From assembly GCA_903924465.1 (NCBI GenBank), contig CAIYBN010000057.1:1-64000 (forward strand): 64,000 bases of DNA, in the 5' to 3' direction. The translations under genes were made by a program, and so were the position numbers. This document shows, in pieces, positions 41,634-53,653 of this stretch. The stretch's first letter is position 1, and every line of letters starts with the position of its first letter. The stretch comes from an uncultured Myxococcales bacterium. Its GTDB lineage: Bacteria; Myxococcota_A; UBA9042. The notes under the pieces were generated by a model. That model was given only the letters and a program-made list of their open reading frames with translations. It was not told the DNA's origin and made no database searches.

Positions 41634-44036
41634 GTGCTTCAGGTGAGTCAGCACAATCAGCAGAACCTGTTGCGTTCGATCCAGCACGCGCATCGGCGCG
41701 CGTGGATGGCGACGACCTGCGGGTGGCTGCTGACCATGTCTGTGCTGGTGACGGCATGCAGCGCCCCACCCGTTGCGCCGGCCACGAACGAGGTCGAGGC
41801 GCCAGTTCGCCCCGTCGTGCTGCTGCGTCACGCCAACGGTCAGCCGAGCGTCGTGACGTACACGCGTGGCGACGTGCGCGTGCGCGACGAACACTACAAT
41901 CCCGATGGGCTGAAGATCGCCGAGGTGACCTACTCGGATCAGGGCCATCACGGCACCTGGAAACAGTACGGCCCGGCAGGCGAAGTGCAAACGTCGTATC
42001 ACGTGGTGAACGGCAAAAAGGAAGGCCAGGAGTGGCGGTTTGACGCGGACGGCAAGCGGATCGCCATCGTGCCGTACAAGAATGGCGTGCGTGACGGCGT
42101 GCAGTTTGAGTTCCTGCCGACCGGCGAGAAACGCACGGAGCTGCGCTTCAAAGCGGGCGATCCCGATGGGCCGATGACGCTGTTCTACCCGACTGGCGAG
42201 CGCGAAGCGGTGGTGAACATCGTCAACGAGCGCAAGCATGGCCTGCAGGTGGAGTACGACAAGTCCGGCACGCTGCGCGCGGAAGTGCCCTACCACTACG
42301 GCGTCATGGACGGGTTGGCGACGTATTTTGACGACAAAGGCGTGAAGGCGGCGACGGTTCCATACGTCCAAGGCGTGCCGCGCGGCGACGAGACGCGGTA
42401 CTACCCGAGTGGCAAGGTCAAAATGACTGTGCCGCTGGTGGACGGCGAGCGTCACGGCATGGCGGTGCTGTACACGCCGGAAGGCTTCAAGCAGTCGGAA
42501 ATTCCCTTTGTGCATGGGCGCGTGGACGGATTCGACCGGCGCTTCAACGTGCTGGGCCGTTTGACGACGGCGGTGAAATACCACGACGATTTGCCGGCGG
42601 GCACGGTGCTGACGTTTTACCCGTCCAACTACTTGGATTCTGAGCGCTCGTATGCCGATCTCAGCAAACTTGATGGCACGGAGACGCGCTATTACGACGC
42701 CGGGCCCGCGGACGTGACGCCGGTGGAGGCCAACCCGGACAAGCCCGCGCGGTCGGCCAAGCTGATGGAAGTGCCGATTGTCGACGACGTGAAGCAAGGC
42801 GAAGCGGTGACCTGGGACCGCGAGGGCAACAAGCTGACCAAGCTGACGTTTGACAAGGACAAGCGCCACGGCATCGAGTCGCGCTATTACCCGGCGGAGA
42901 AAGGCGCGGTCGTCAAACAAGCCGAGTACCGTTGGGCCAACGACAGCCTGATCGGCATGGCGCAGACCTGGTGGAGAAACGGCAATCGGCAGAGCGAGTT
43001 TCCGATCGAGAACGGCGCTGGATCAGGCGTGGAAACGCGCTGGGACGTCAACGGCAAGCTGCACTTTCGCGTGCCCTTGGTGCAGGGCGAAAAAGACGGC
43101 AAGGCCGAGCTGTTTGACACCAAGACCGGCGCGCGGTTGGCCACGATGCAATACGCCAAGGACTTGCAGGACGGCGAGGAAGTGCGGTTCGATGCCAAGG
43201 GCAAGGTCAAGCTGATTTACCTGTGGCAGCAGGGACATCTCGTCGGCGCGATGACGCCGAAGCGCAAGCCAATCGACATCGCCAAGTTCCTGACACCGGA
43301 AGAACTGGAAACGTTGAGCGAGAGCAAGGCGCTGGAGGATCCGAAAGCGCTGATTGCCAAGGCGAAAGCGTGGCGTGCGGAGAAGGCCGAAGATCACGAA
43401 CGGGAAACGCTGGCGGCGGGCGCGATGGCGATTCGCGCGGGCACCATCGAGACGTATTTCAAGGACGAGCCGGGGCACGTGCAGTCGAAATTCCCGGCGA
43501 CGGGCAACGGCCTGGAGGTGCAGTACCACAAGAACGGCGAGCCGCGCATGGTCGTGCCGTTGGCGGGCGGGCAGCGCAATGGCCTGGCACGGATTTACGA
43601 CGAGACCGGGTCGCTGTGGGCGATTGTGCCGTTTGTTCACGGCAGCAAGCATGGCATCGAGACGCGGTACGCGCGGACCGGCGAGAAGATCGCCGAGTAT
43701 CCGTACAAGGCCGATCAGCCGACCGGCGTCGCGCGGACCTGGTACACCGATGGAACCAAGCAGAGTGAGTACAACTTTGAGCCGATCGGCCGCGGTACGG
43801 AAGTGCAGTACCACCGCAACGGCGAAGTGCGCCTGCACATCCCGCTGGTGGACGGCAGACGTCAGGGACTGGCCACCGTCTACACCGAAACCGGCGTGCG
43901 TTGGGCAGAAGTGCCGTATCTGCTGGGCCAGCGCCACGGCACGGAGGTTCGCTTCGACGCCGAAGGGCACCGCGTGCGGGAAATCGTTTGGCGCAACGGC
44001 AAGCAGATCAGCGACACGCCGGTGACCGGCAAGTAG
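41634..44036 (+). CDS. YwqK/MORN_2-repeat lipoprotein
   Basis: 800 residues built almost entirely from ~22-24 residue units of the MORN_2/YwqK type: GxxxYYPSGKxKxxVPLxxGxxHG and variants such as WRFDADGKRIAIVPYKNGVRDG. The signal peptide ends in SVLVTACSAPP (lipobox), so it is predicted to be attached to a membrane. About two dozen units are interrupted near residues 545-600 by a charged helical insert (LTPEELETLSESKALEDPKALI). Such repeats form extended beta-sheets. 'YwqK antitoxin' is a database name and no toxin is seen. GTG start 41634 follows GAGGAG by 7 bases; ATG 41706 is the alternative. Divergent from the Ser/Thr kinase gene. Confidence 0.86.
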   Translation: MLQVSQHNQQNLLRSIQHAHRRAWMATTCGWLLTMSVLVTACSAPPVAPATNEVEAPVRPVVLLRHANGQPSVVTYTRGDVRVRDEHYNPDGLKIAEVTYSDQGHHGTWKQYGPAGEVQTSYHVVNGKKEGQEWRFDADGKRIAIVPYKNGVRDGVQFEFLPTGEKRTELRFKAGDPDGPMTLFYPTGEREAVVNIVNERKHGLQVEYDKSGTLRAEVPYHYGVMDGLATYFDDKGVKAATVPYVQGVPRGDETRYYPSGKVKMTVPLVDGERHGMAVLYTPEGFKQSEIPFVHGRVDGFDRRFNVLGRLTTAVKYHDDLPAGTVLTFYPSNYLDSERSYADLSKLDGTETRYYDAGPADVTPVEANPDKPARSAKLMEVPIVDDVKQGEAVTWDREGNKLTKLTFDKDKRHGIESRYYPAEKGAVVKQAEYRWANDSLIGMAQTWWRNGNRQSEFPIENGAGSGVETRWDVNGKLHFRVPLVQGEKDGKAELFDTKTGARLATMQYAKDLQDGEEVRFDAKGKVKLIYLWQQGHLVGAMTPKRKPIDIAKFLTPEELETLSESKALEDPKALIAKAKAWRAEKAEDHERETLAAGAMAIRAGTIETYFKDEPGHVQSKFPATGNGLEVQYHKNGEPRMVVPLAGGQRNGLARIYDETGSLWAIVPFVHGSKHGIETRYARTGEKIAEYPYKADQPTGVARTWYTDGTKQSEYNFEPIGRGTEVQYHRNGEVRLHIPLVDGRRQGLATVYTETGVRWAEVPYLLGQRHGTEVRFDAEGHRVREIVWRNGKQISDTPVTGK

Positions 44037-44199
44037 CGCAATCCCGACTCCGCTGTTAGAGTTCACCGGCCTCGCGCGCGTCGGCGCGGCGATCGCGGTT
44101 TTCGACCGCGGCGCTGTGCGGCATGCGGGCTCCCTTCATCGCGATCGTGTGCGTTCTGCCCACGACTGACAACTTTCTACCCACGCATCTGGAGCGATC

Positions 44200-45036
44200 A
44201 TGGCAAGCAAGGCCCCGGCCCCGCAGTTGAGCAAGGACGAAGTTCGGTTTCTCGAAAGTCAAATGGCAGAGCTGCCGATGACGAAATCGGAAGCGGGACA
44301 AAATGATTCGGATGGCCTGCTGAAGTTCAGCTACCACCAGAACCCGTACGTCCGAACGTTTACCAAGGTGCTGTGGAGCGGTTTTGCGATCAGCCGCGGC
44401 CAGTTGGTGGATGGCAGCCAGCGTTTTACCCAGGCGCGGCGCGATGCGACCGTGAGCGCGATCGACGCGGCGACGACCAAGGCCATGGACAATGCGGCGG
44501 CGGCGCTGGAAGCCGCGATGGCGCCGAATGGCTCGATTGGCACCTTCCTGCTGGAGTTGCGCGACAAGACCAACCAGCGCCTGTGGGCGCGCGTCTGCGA
44601 GACTGCCGGACTGCCACCGCCGAGCTTTGCGGCGATTCTGCGTACGCAGCGCGCTGTGAGCGTGGACGAACTGGATGCGGATGAAGAGGCGGAAATCGCC
44701 GCGCTGCGCAAGGTGCCGCTGGTCGAGAAGACGGCGGTCGCTGCGACGCTGCCGGACACCGATGACGACGACGAGGAAGAGGACGAGGACGAAAACGCCA
44801 ACGTCGCGCAATCGGCGAGCGAAGGCCCGACACAGTTGCAGGTGACGATCAACCGGTCGGGCAACCAGGACATGCTAGCGGAATTGCTGCTCGCGGCGTG
44901 CGCGGACGCGCTGCGCGAGGTGCGGACCAAGGGTGGCACCGGCGCGCTGAAGGTGACGGTGAGTGTGGAGGGGCAGCGACAGGGCGGCGGCCAAAGCGGC
45001 GGCGGCCAAGGTCGCAGAAGGCGGCGGCGCAGGTAG
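44200..45036 (+). CDS. Hypothetical protein with acidic run and Arg-rich C-terminus
   Basis: 278 residues, cytoplasmic (no signal peptide or membrane helix). N-terminal helical part (QLSKDEVRFLESQMAELPM), a middle region QRFTQARRDATVSAIDAAT, an acidic run DTDDDDEEEDEDEN near residue 190, then a predicted alpha/beta segment (TQLQVTINRSGNQDMLAELL) and a Gly/Gln/Arg tail ending in RRRRRR. The acidic run and Arg tail hint at nucleic-acid or ribosome contact, but I do not recognise the family. No clear ribosome site was weighed for the ATG at 44200. The gene ends 28 bases before the GH1 gene. Confidence 0.72.
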   Translation: MASKAPAPQLSKDEVRFLESQMAELPMTKSEAGQNDSDGLLKFSYHQNPYVRTFTKVLWSGFAISRGQLVDGSQRFTQARRDATVSAIDAATTKAMDNAAAALEAAMAPNGSIGTFLLELRDKTNQRLWARVCETAGLPPPSFAAILRTQRAVSVDELDADEEAEIAALRKVPLVEKTAVAATLPDTDDDDEEEDEDENANVAQSASEGPTQLQVTINRSGNQDMLAELLLAACADALREVRTKGGTGALKVTVSVEGQRQGGGQSGGGQGRRRRRRR

Positions 45037-45064
45037 ACGTCCGTCGCGCAGAGGGGACTGCAAG

Positions 45065-46624
45065 ATGAAAGGACGAATCGGTAGCTGGTGCGTCGCCGTT
45101 GCGGCGTGTCTTGGCGCGGCTTGCGGTCAAACCACCGCGACGACGGAAGATGCATCCAGCGGTGACACGGCGGCGGATGTCGCGCAACCGGACACGGTAT
45201 TTCCCAAGAATTTTGTTTGGGGCGCTGCCATCGCCGGCTTTCAGGTGGACATGGGCTGCCCGACGCTGCCGGCCGCGCAATGCGACGATGCCAAAAGCGA
45301 CTGGTACCAGTGGGTCACCGACCCCGTTCTCATCGCCGACGGCATTGATTACTTGAGCGGCGACCCGCCCAGCGCTGGCCCCGGCTTTTGGGAGACCTGG
45401 CCCGCCTATCTGGACGCCGCCCGCGACTCCGCGCACCTGAGCGGCCTGCGCACGTCCATTGAGTGGAGCCGCATCTTCCCCGATGGCGCGGCGGAGAAAG
45501 CCACGACAGTGGAAGAACTCAAGGCGTTTGCCAACAAGGACGCCGTCGCAGAGTACCACGCCATCTTCAAAGGCGCGCACGACCGCGGCATGACGCTGTT
45601 GGTGACGCTGAATCACTACACGCTGCCGCTGTGGATTCACGACGGCAAGGATTGCCACTTGAAGGGGCTCGATCCGCCGCCCGCCGGGTGCGTGAACCGC
45701 GGTTGGGTGGAAAAGGATCGGATGCTCAAGGCGATCGCGCTCTACGCCGGCTATTGCGCAGCGGAATTCGGCGGCGAGGTGGACTTGTGGGGCACGCTGA
45801 ATGAGCCGTTCGCGGTCGTTCTGGCGGGCTACATCCTGCCGAGCGCGGACCGGACCAATCCGCCGGGTTTGGTGCTGCAATTGGACGCGGCGCTTGCCGT
45901 GATGTTCAACATGATGGAAGGCCACGCGCGGATGTACGACGCGGTTCATGCCAACGACACGGTCGATGCGGACGGCGATGGCAAGGCCGCGATGGTCGGC
46001 ATTGTTTCCAACCTCGCCTACGTGGTGCCGGCGGATCCCGCCAATCCCAAGCACGTGATCGCTGCCACGCACGCCGATTGGGTCTACAATCAAGTGTTTC
46101 TCGAAGCGACCATCAACGGTGAAGTCGACCGTGACCTGGACGGCGTGCCAGAAGAACATCGGCCCGACATGAAGGGACGCATGGATTTCATTGGCATCAA
46201 CTACTACAACCAACTGCCGGTGAATGATTCGCCGATTCCGGGTGCCGACAAGTGGAAATTCCTGGACTTCCAGCCGGTGACGAGCGCCTTTGCCACCAAT
46301 CCGGAAGGAATTTACAAGGAAGTGACGTTCGCGTCGAAGTACAAGCTGCCCATTTACATCACGGAGAATGGGACTGGCGAGGACAAGTCGACGGGCATCG
46401 CCAATTACGTGAAGCCGCACCTGACCTGGCTGCACAAGGCGATTGCGGAAGGCGCGGACGTACGCGGCTATTTCTATTGGACGCTGATGGACAATTATGA
46501 GTGGAATCACGGCGTGGGTCCCTTCAAGATGGGCCTGTTTGCGGTGGACCAGAAGACCAAGACGCCGGTGGTGACGCCGATGGCGACGGGATATGGCGCG
46601 ATGGCGACGGTGAATGGGTTTTGA
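45065..46624 (+). CDS. GH1 family beta-glycosidase, lipoprotein
   Basis: 519-residue glycoside hydrolase of family 1 (beta-glucosidase type), predicted to be surface-tethered: signal peptide MKGRIGSWCVAVAACLGAACGQ with lipobox and an Asp/Thr-rich linker. Acid/base E247 is in WGTLNEPFAVV and nucleophile E434 is in YITENGTGED. GLRTSIEWSRIFP and TLNHYTLPLWIHD are the usual GH1 blocks, and YFYWTLMDNYEWNHG closes the active site. GAGGGG precedes the ATG at 45065. GH1 enzymes are usually cytoplasmic, so surface attachment is noteworthy; the GH31 enzyme at 6041 has the same arrangement. Confidence 0.93.
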   Translation: MKGRIGSWCVAVAACLGAACGQTTATTEDASSGDTAADVAQPDTVFPKNFVWGAAIAGFQVDMGCPTLPAAQCDDAKSDWYQWVTDPVLIADGIDYLSGDPPSAGPGFWETWPAYLDAARDSAHLSGLRTSIEWSRIFPDGAAEKATTVEELKAFANKDAVAEYHAIFKGAHDRGMTLLVTLNHYTLPLWIHDGKDCHLKGLDPPPAGCVNRGWVEKDRMLKAIALYAGYCAAEFGGEVDLWGTLNEPFAVVLAGYILPSADRTNPPGLVLQLDAALAVMFNMMEGHARMYDAVHANDTVDADGDGKAAMVGIVSNLAYVVPADPANPKHVIAATHADWVYNQVFLEATINGEVDRDLDGVPEEHRPDMKGRMDFIGINYYNQLPVNDSPIPGADKWKFLDFQPVTSAFATNPEGIYKEVTFASKYKLPIYITENGTGEDKSTGIANYVKPHLTWLHKAIAEGADVRGYFYWTLMDNYEWNHGVGPFKMGLFAVDQKTKTPVVTPMATGYGAMATVNGF

Positions 46625-47083
46625 GCGCAAGGTCAGCTGCTTGGCGCAGAACACCATGACATCCATAGGCATGCGGTGTCTTGATTTCGGAACGCTGCCG
46701 TCTGGCGGCCCGCTCGCGGGGATAAACGGCGGCGTGATCCGGACGGCTCCGGGCGCGCGTTGCGCCCGTCTGGGCGCGGACATCATCGCCAGTGTTCAGT
46801 CACCTGACGAACCTGGGCTCCGTAACGGCTGGGTGCCGGCGGCGAATGGCAAGGTGAGCTCCATCGCACGCCCTTTTGGACCGCGGCGGCTATGACGGCG
46901 TCAAAGTCAACGGGGACTTCGCCTCTGACTTGATCTGCGTGACGCACTGCAACTACACGGCAATCCCGAATTCCCGTTGTCTTGCGGGCTTGATGTTCGT
47001 ACGTTCCATTCTTGGATTTGGTCAGATGCCGCGTCTGGCGAGACGGCCTTCAAGGCACGCGGCGCAACACGGGAGCGACTGCT
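46625..47083. other. Intergenic region upstream of the cyclase gene
   Basis: 459 bases. The first 150 contain dispersed repeat copy B. I see no gene in the remaining ~300 bases; open frames there lack family resemblance and ribosome sites. GGGAG at 47071-47075 serves as ribosome site for the TTG start at 47084. Confidence 0.5.
46679..46780 (+). repeat. Dispersed intergenic repeat, copy B
   Basis: TTGATTTCGGAACGCT, then GTCTG, CGCT, AAACGGCGGCGT, ATCCGGA and GGCTC..GGGCGC, matched in order by the reverse complement of 48455-48553 with roughly 80% identity over the first 70 bases. It stands inverted relative to that copy, on the other side of the cyclase gene. Confidence 0.72.
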
Positions 47084-48310
47084 TTGATAGCCAATATACT
47101 GCACCGTTTTGCATGGCGGGCCAGCGACTCGGACGAAATCCGCTTTGAGAAACTGCTGATTCTCATCATCGCGCTCAGCTGCTGTGGCTGCGGCGTGGTG
47201 TGGAGCATCATGTACGCCGTGGTCTTTGGCCTCGGCTTGACGATGGCCTTGCCCTTGGCTTTTGTCGTCATCGTCGGTGCGGCCATCGTCTTGTCCGCCA
47301 TCCGTCGCGACCACCGGCTGCTGGTGACCGCGCAGTTGACCTGCATCACTTGGATCACGGCGCTGATCGGCTGGAGCATCGGCAGCTTGCACGAATCCGG
47401 GCTGGTGCTGGCGTGGAGCTTTCTGGGCCCGATTGGCGCGCTGATCTTTCTGCCCTTGCGCCGCGCGATCCTGTGGATGGGCCAATTCCTGCTGATTCTG
47501 GCGATTTCGGTCCTGCTCGAGCCGGCACTTCTGGGTCACCGCTTGCACGTCCCGGACACCACCCGCGGGCTGTTTTACCTCATGAACATCGGCACTTCGC
47601 TGAGCGTCACATTCGCCGCCGCCGCTTGGTTCATGCGCAAGATCCAACTCGAGCGCACGCGGTCTGACGGCCTCATCGACAACATGCTGCCCGGACGCAT
47701 TGCCGAACAACTCAAGGCGGGCGTGCCGGTCATCGCCAATTCCCATGCCCAGGTGAGTGTGCTTTTTGCGGATATCGTTGGCTTCACCACCTATTCGTCG
47801 CAGGTGACGGCGCCGGAGCTGGTCGAGGATCTGAACGCCGTGTTTCGGCGCTTTGACGCCTTGGCCGCGGAATTCGGCACCGAGAAGATCAAGACCATTG
47901 GCGACGCCTACATGGTCGCAACCGGCGTCCCTGAACACCGCGACGATCACGCCCAGGTGCTGGCCCGGTTTGCCTTGGCCTTACGGGACTTGGCGGCGCA
48001 GGTCAGACGGCGAGACGGCGAGCCCTTCCAACTGCGCATTGGCATTCACTCCGGGCCAGCGGTGGCGGGCGTCATCGGCTCAACGCGCTTGGCCTACGAC
48101 CTGTGGGGCGACACGGTCAACACCGCCAGCCGCATGGAATCCCACGGCGAAGCAGGCCGAGTGCAGGTGTCCAGCGCAACCGCGATGCTGCTCGGCGACG
48201 AATTCACGCTGGAGCCGCGCGGCGCCGTAGAGGTCAAGGGAAAGGGACTGATGCAGCTGTTCTTTCTGGAGAAGCTCACGGCGAGTCCGGCGAGCAACCA
48301 TTCGCTCTGA
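47084..48310 (+). CDS. Membrane-bound class III nucleotidyl cyclase
   Basis: 408 residues. About six N-terminal membrane helices (residues ~20-175, e.g. LLILIIALSCCGCGVVWSIM), a short linker helix with a signature before the catalytic domain (DNMLPGRIAEQLKAG), then a class III cyclase homology domain: VSVLFADIVGFTTYS with metal-binding D230, KIKTIGDAYMVATG with D274, RIGIHSGPAVAGVIG, YDLWGDTVNTASRMES. This layout makes cAMP (less likely cGMP) in response to membrane or extracytoplasmic cues. The TTG start at 47084 is chosen because GGGAG stands 8 bases upstream; an earlier TTG at 47012 lacks one. Flanked on both sides by inverted copies of a dispersed repeat. Confidence 0.91.
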   Translation: MIANILHRFAWRASDSDEIRFEKLLILIIALSCCGCGVVWSIMYAVVFGLGLTMALPLAFVVIVGAAIVLSAIRRDHRLLVTAQLTCITWITALIGWSIGSLHESGLVLAWSFLGPIGALIFLPLRRAILWMGQFLLILAISVLLEPALLGHRLHVPDTTRGLFYLMNIGTSLSVTFAAAAWFMRKIQLERTRSDGLIDNMLPGRIAEQLKAGVPVIANSHAQVSVLFADIVGFTTYSSQVTAPELVEDLNAVFRRFDALAAEFGTEKIKTIGDAYMVATGVPEHRDDHAQVLARFALALRDLAAQVRRRDGEPFQLRIGIHSGPAVAGVIGSTRLAYDLWGDTVNTASRMESHGEAGRVQVSSATAMLLGDEFTLEPRGAVEVKGKGLMQLFFLEKLTASPASNHSL

Positions 48311-48454
48311 CGGGGACCCGACCCAGCCTTTCTCGCTGCGACAAGCGGATCAACGTTGCTTTGCCCCTTCGTATTTCCGCCGGGGACAGGCTGGAATCCT
48401 CAATGCCGCGCCGCAACCGCGCACGCCTCGCGTCGCAGATGCGGAAAGAGCGCG

Positions 48455-48553
48455 CGTAAGCGCGCAAAGTGCGCCCCGAGCCATCCGGATTACGCCGCCG
48501 TTTGTCCTCGCAAGCGCTGGTGCAGACGTGAGCGTTCCGAAATCAACAAGCGC
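48455..48553 (-). repeat. Dispersed intergenic repeat, copy C
   Basis: The reverse complement begins TTGATTTCGGAACGCT and continues with CGTCTG, GCGCTTGCGAGGA, AAACGGCGGCGTAATCCGG and ATGGCTCGGGGCGC, closely matching copy B at 46679. It lies in the 291-base gap between the cyclase and metH, where no gene is visible. Confidence 0.72.
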
Positions 48554-48601
48554 CCGACTGGTCACGCGTTCGTGCTTGTCCGCGCCCGCGGCCGATCGTC
48601 G

Positions 48602-52267
<3,666 letters not shown>

Positions 52268-52375
52268 CGGCGACTCGATAAGCGGCGTGAACGGCCGCGG
52301 GGCGCGCAGTATAGGCGAAATGGCGCGGGGTGCGAAGGAATTGCATGTCGGCAGCGTCTACGCACGGTCGGGAGA

Positions 52376-52648
52376 GGTCCAGCGGTCGTCCGGCGGGGTC
52401 TGGAGGTTGTCCCGCAGGGTCTGGAGGTCGTTCCGCAGGTTCTGGAGGTCGTTCCGCAGCGTCCGCGGGTCGTCCCGCAGCGTCCGCGAGGCGTCCCGCA
52501 TGGTCCAGAGGTCGTCCTGCAGCGTCCGGAGGTCGTCCCGCATGGTCAGCGAGCCGTTCCGCGGCGTCCGCAGGTCGTCTCGCATGGTCCAGAGGTCGCC
52601 TCGCGTAGTCTGCAGGTCTTTCCGCGGGGTCCGCGGCGCGTCCTGCGG
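52376..52648. repeat. 13 tandem 21-bp units upstream of metH
   Basis: Thirteen consecutive units of exactly 21 bases (consensus near GGTCCGGAGGTCGTCCCGCAG) with substitutions but no insertions or deletions. On the minus strand one frame (52358-52705, 115 codons) reads as heptads such as DLQTLRN DLQNLRN DLQTLRD, with Leu/Met at positions 2 and 5: a possible coiled coil. Other frames are also open, so coding is unproven. The array fills most of the 462-base gap before metH. Confidence 0.85.
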
Positions 52649-52729
52649 CGCGGACTGCGACCGAAATGAAGCCGCAGAACGACCGACACGCAACGAACCG
52701 AACACGCGGTCCGCCTCTGCTGCTTCGCG

Positions 52730-53560
52730 TCACGGAGCGCAACAGTTTCCGACGTGCTTGCACGCATGAACTGCGTAGTCACAGTAGTCAGCGGTGCACG
52801 GGTCTCCGTCGCCGCACTCGCTGTCCCATCTGCAACAGCCCAATTTCGGAATATTGAGGCATGTCTCGCAGCCGTCGACCATGACGCATGTGTCGTCGGT
52901 ACAGACGTCGTCGTCCGAACAGTCTAAGTTTGTCCAACAATTGCAGCCCGGGAAACACTTGTGCGCACAGACGAACTTGCCCGGAGTCGTGCTTGGCACA
53001 CACAAGTTTTCCGTACACGATTTGTTGTCGATACAGTATTCCATTGGGCCAACACTGGGGTCACAGTACGGCGCGTAAACGCATGCGGCATCCACGCAGT
53101 TAGCTTCCGAGTCGGCCTTTGCCGGACAATCCGCGGCCGTCGCGCACTCCGCCAGCTTCACGGGCGACAAGTAGCTCTTGCCGACACAGAGCCATCCGTC
53201 CACCGTCCCATCTGTCGCCACCGCATCCAGGTCCACGGCGTCGTCCGCAACAGCTGTGCCGTCAACGGTATCGATTGGAGCCTGTTCGTCTGGTGCCGCG
53301 TCGGGAATACCCTCGTCCAAGCCCAAGTGTGCATCGACGACGAGTGCTTCATCAGCCTGGACGTCGACCGCAACCGCATCGGTGATTCCGGAGCAAGGCG
53401 CGGTATCGGAAAGCGCGCAATCCGCGTCGGCAGTCTCGGCAGGTGCTGCCGACGGCGATCTGGCGCAGGCCGATGCGCCGCAAAGTCCGAGAAGCAAGGA
53501 CAGCAAACCAAGCGTGAGGCAGTGGCGCAGTCGAGCCCGCGATTCGGCTTCACGTTCCAC
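52730..53560 (-). CDS. Cys-rich lipoprotein
   Basis: 276 residues. The signal peptide ends in GLCGASACARS (lipobox), then about 110 residues of Asp/Ala/Val-rich linker and a C-terminal ~130-residue domain with more than 20 cysteines in motifs such as CSDDDVCTDDTCV and CGDGDPCTADYCD, typical of disulfide-rich myxobacterial surface proteins. GTG start at 53560 with GGAGG 6 bases upstream. The ATG at 53650 would place 30 charged residues before the signal. It lies downstream of, and on the same strand as, the MYXO-CTERM protein. Function unknown. Confidence 0.82.
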   Translation of the reverse strand: MEREAESRARLRHCLTLGLLSLLLGLCGASACARSPSAAPAETADADCALSDTAPCSGITDAVAVDVQADEALVVDAHLGLDEGIPDAAPDEQAPIDTVDGTAVADDAVDLDAVATDGTVDGWLCVGKSYLSPVKLAECATAADCPAKADSEANCVDAACVYAPYCDPSVGPMEYCIDNKSCTENLCVPSTTPGKFVCAHKCFPGCNCWTNLDCSDDDVCTDDTCVMVDGCETCLNIPKLGCCRWDSECGDGDPCTADYCDYAVHACKHVGNCCAP

Positions 53561-53653
53561 CTTTCGCCTCCCCAGTCCACCCGCAGCCACGCGCTGCAAG
53601 GACAACTGCGCCGTCCACTCGACGATTCGCGCCTGTGCCCCTGAAGTCAACCG

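Noticed and set aside
46796..47083. Small ORFs before the cyclase
   Set aside because: No ribosome sites, atypical composition and overlap with the repeat copy; likely non-coding.
52268..52375. Cobalamin riboswitch upstream of metH
   Set aside because: I looked for the B12-box and related conserved segments and saw none; the gap is mostly the 21-bp array.
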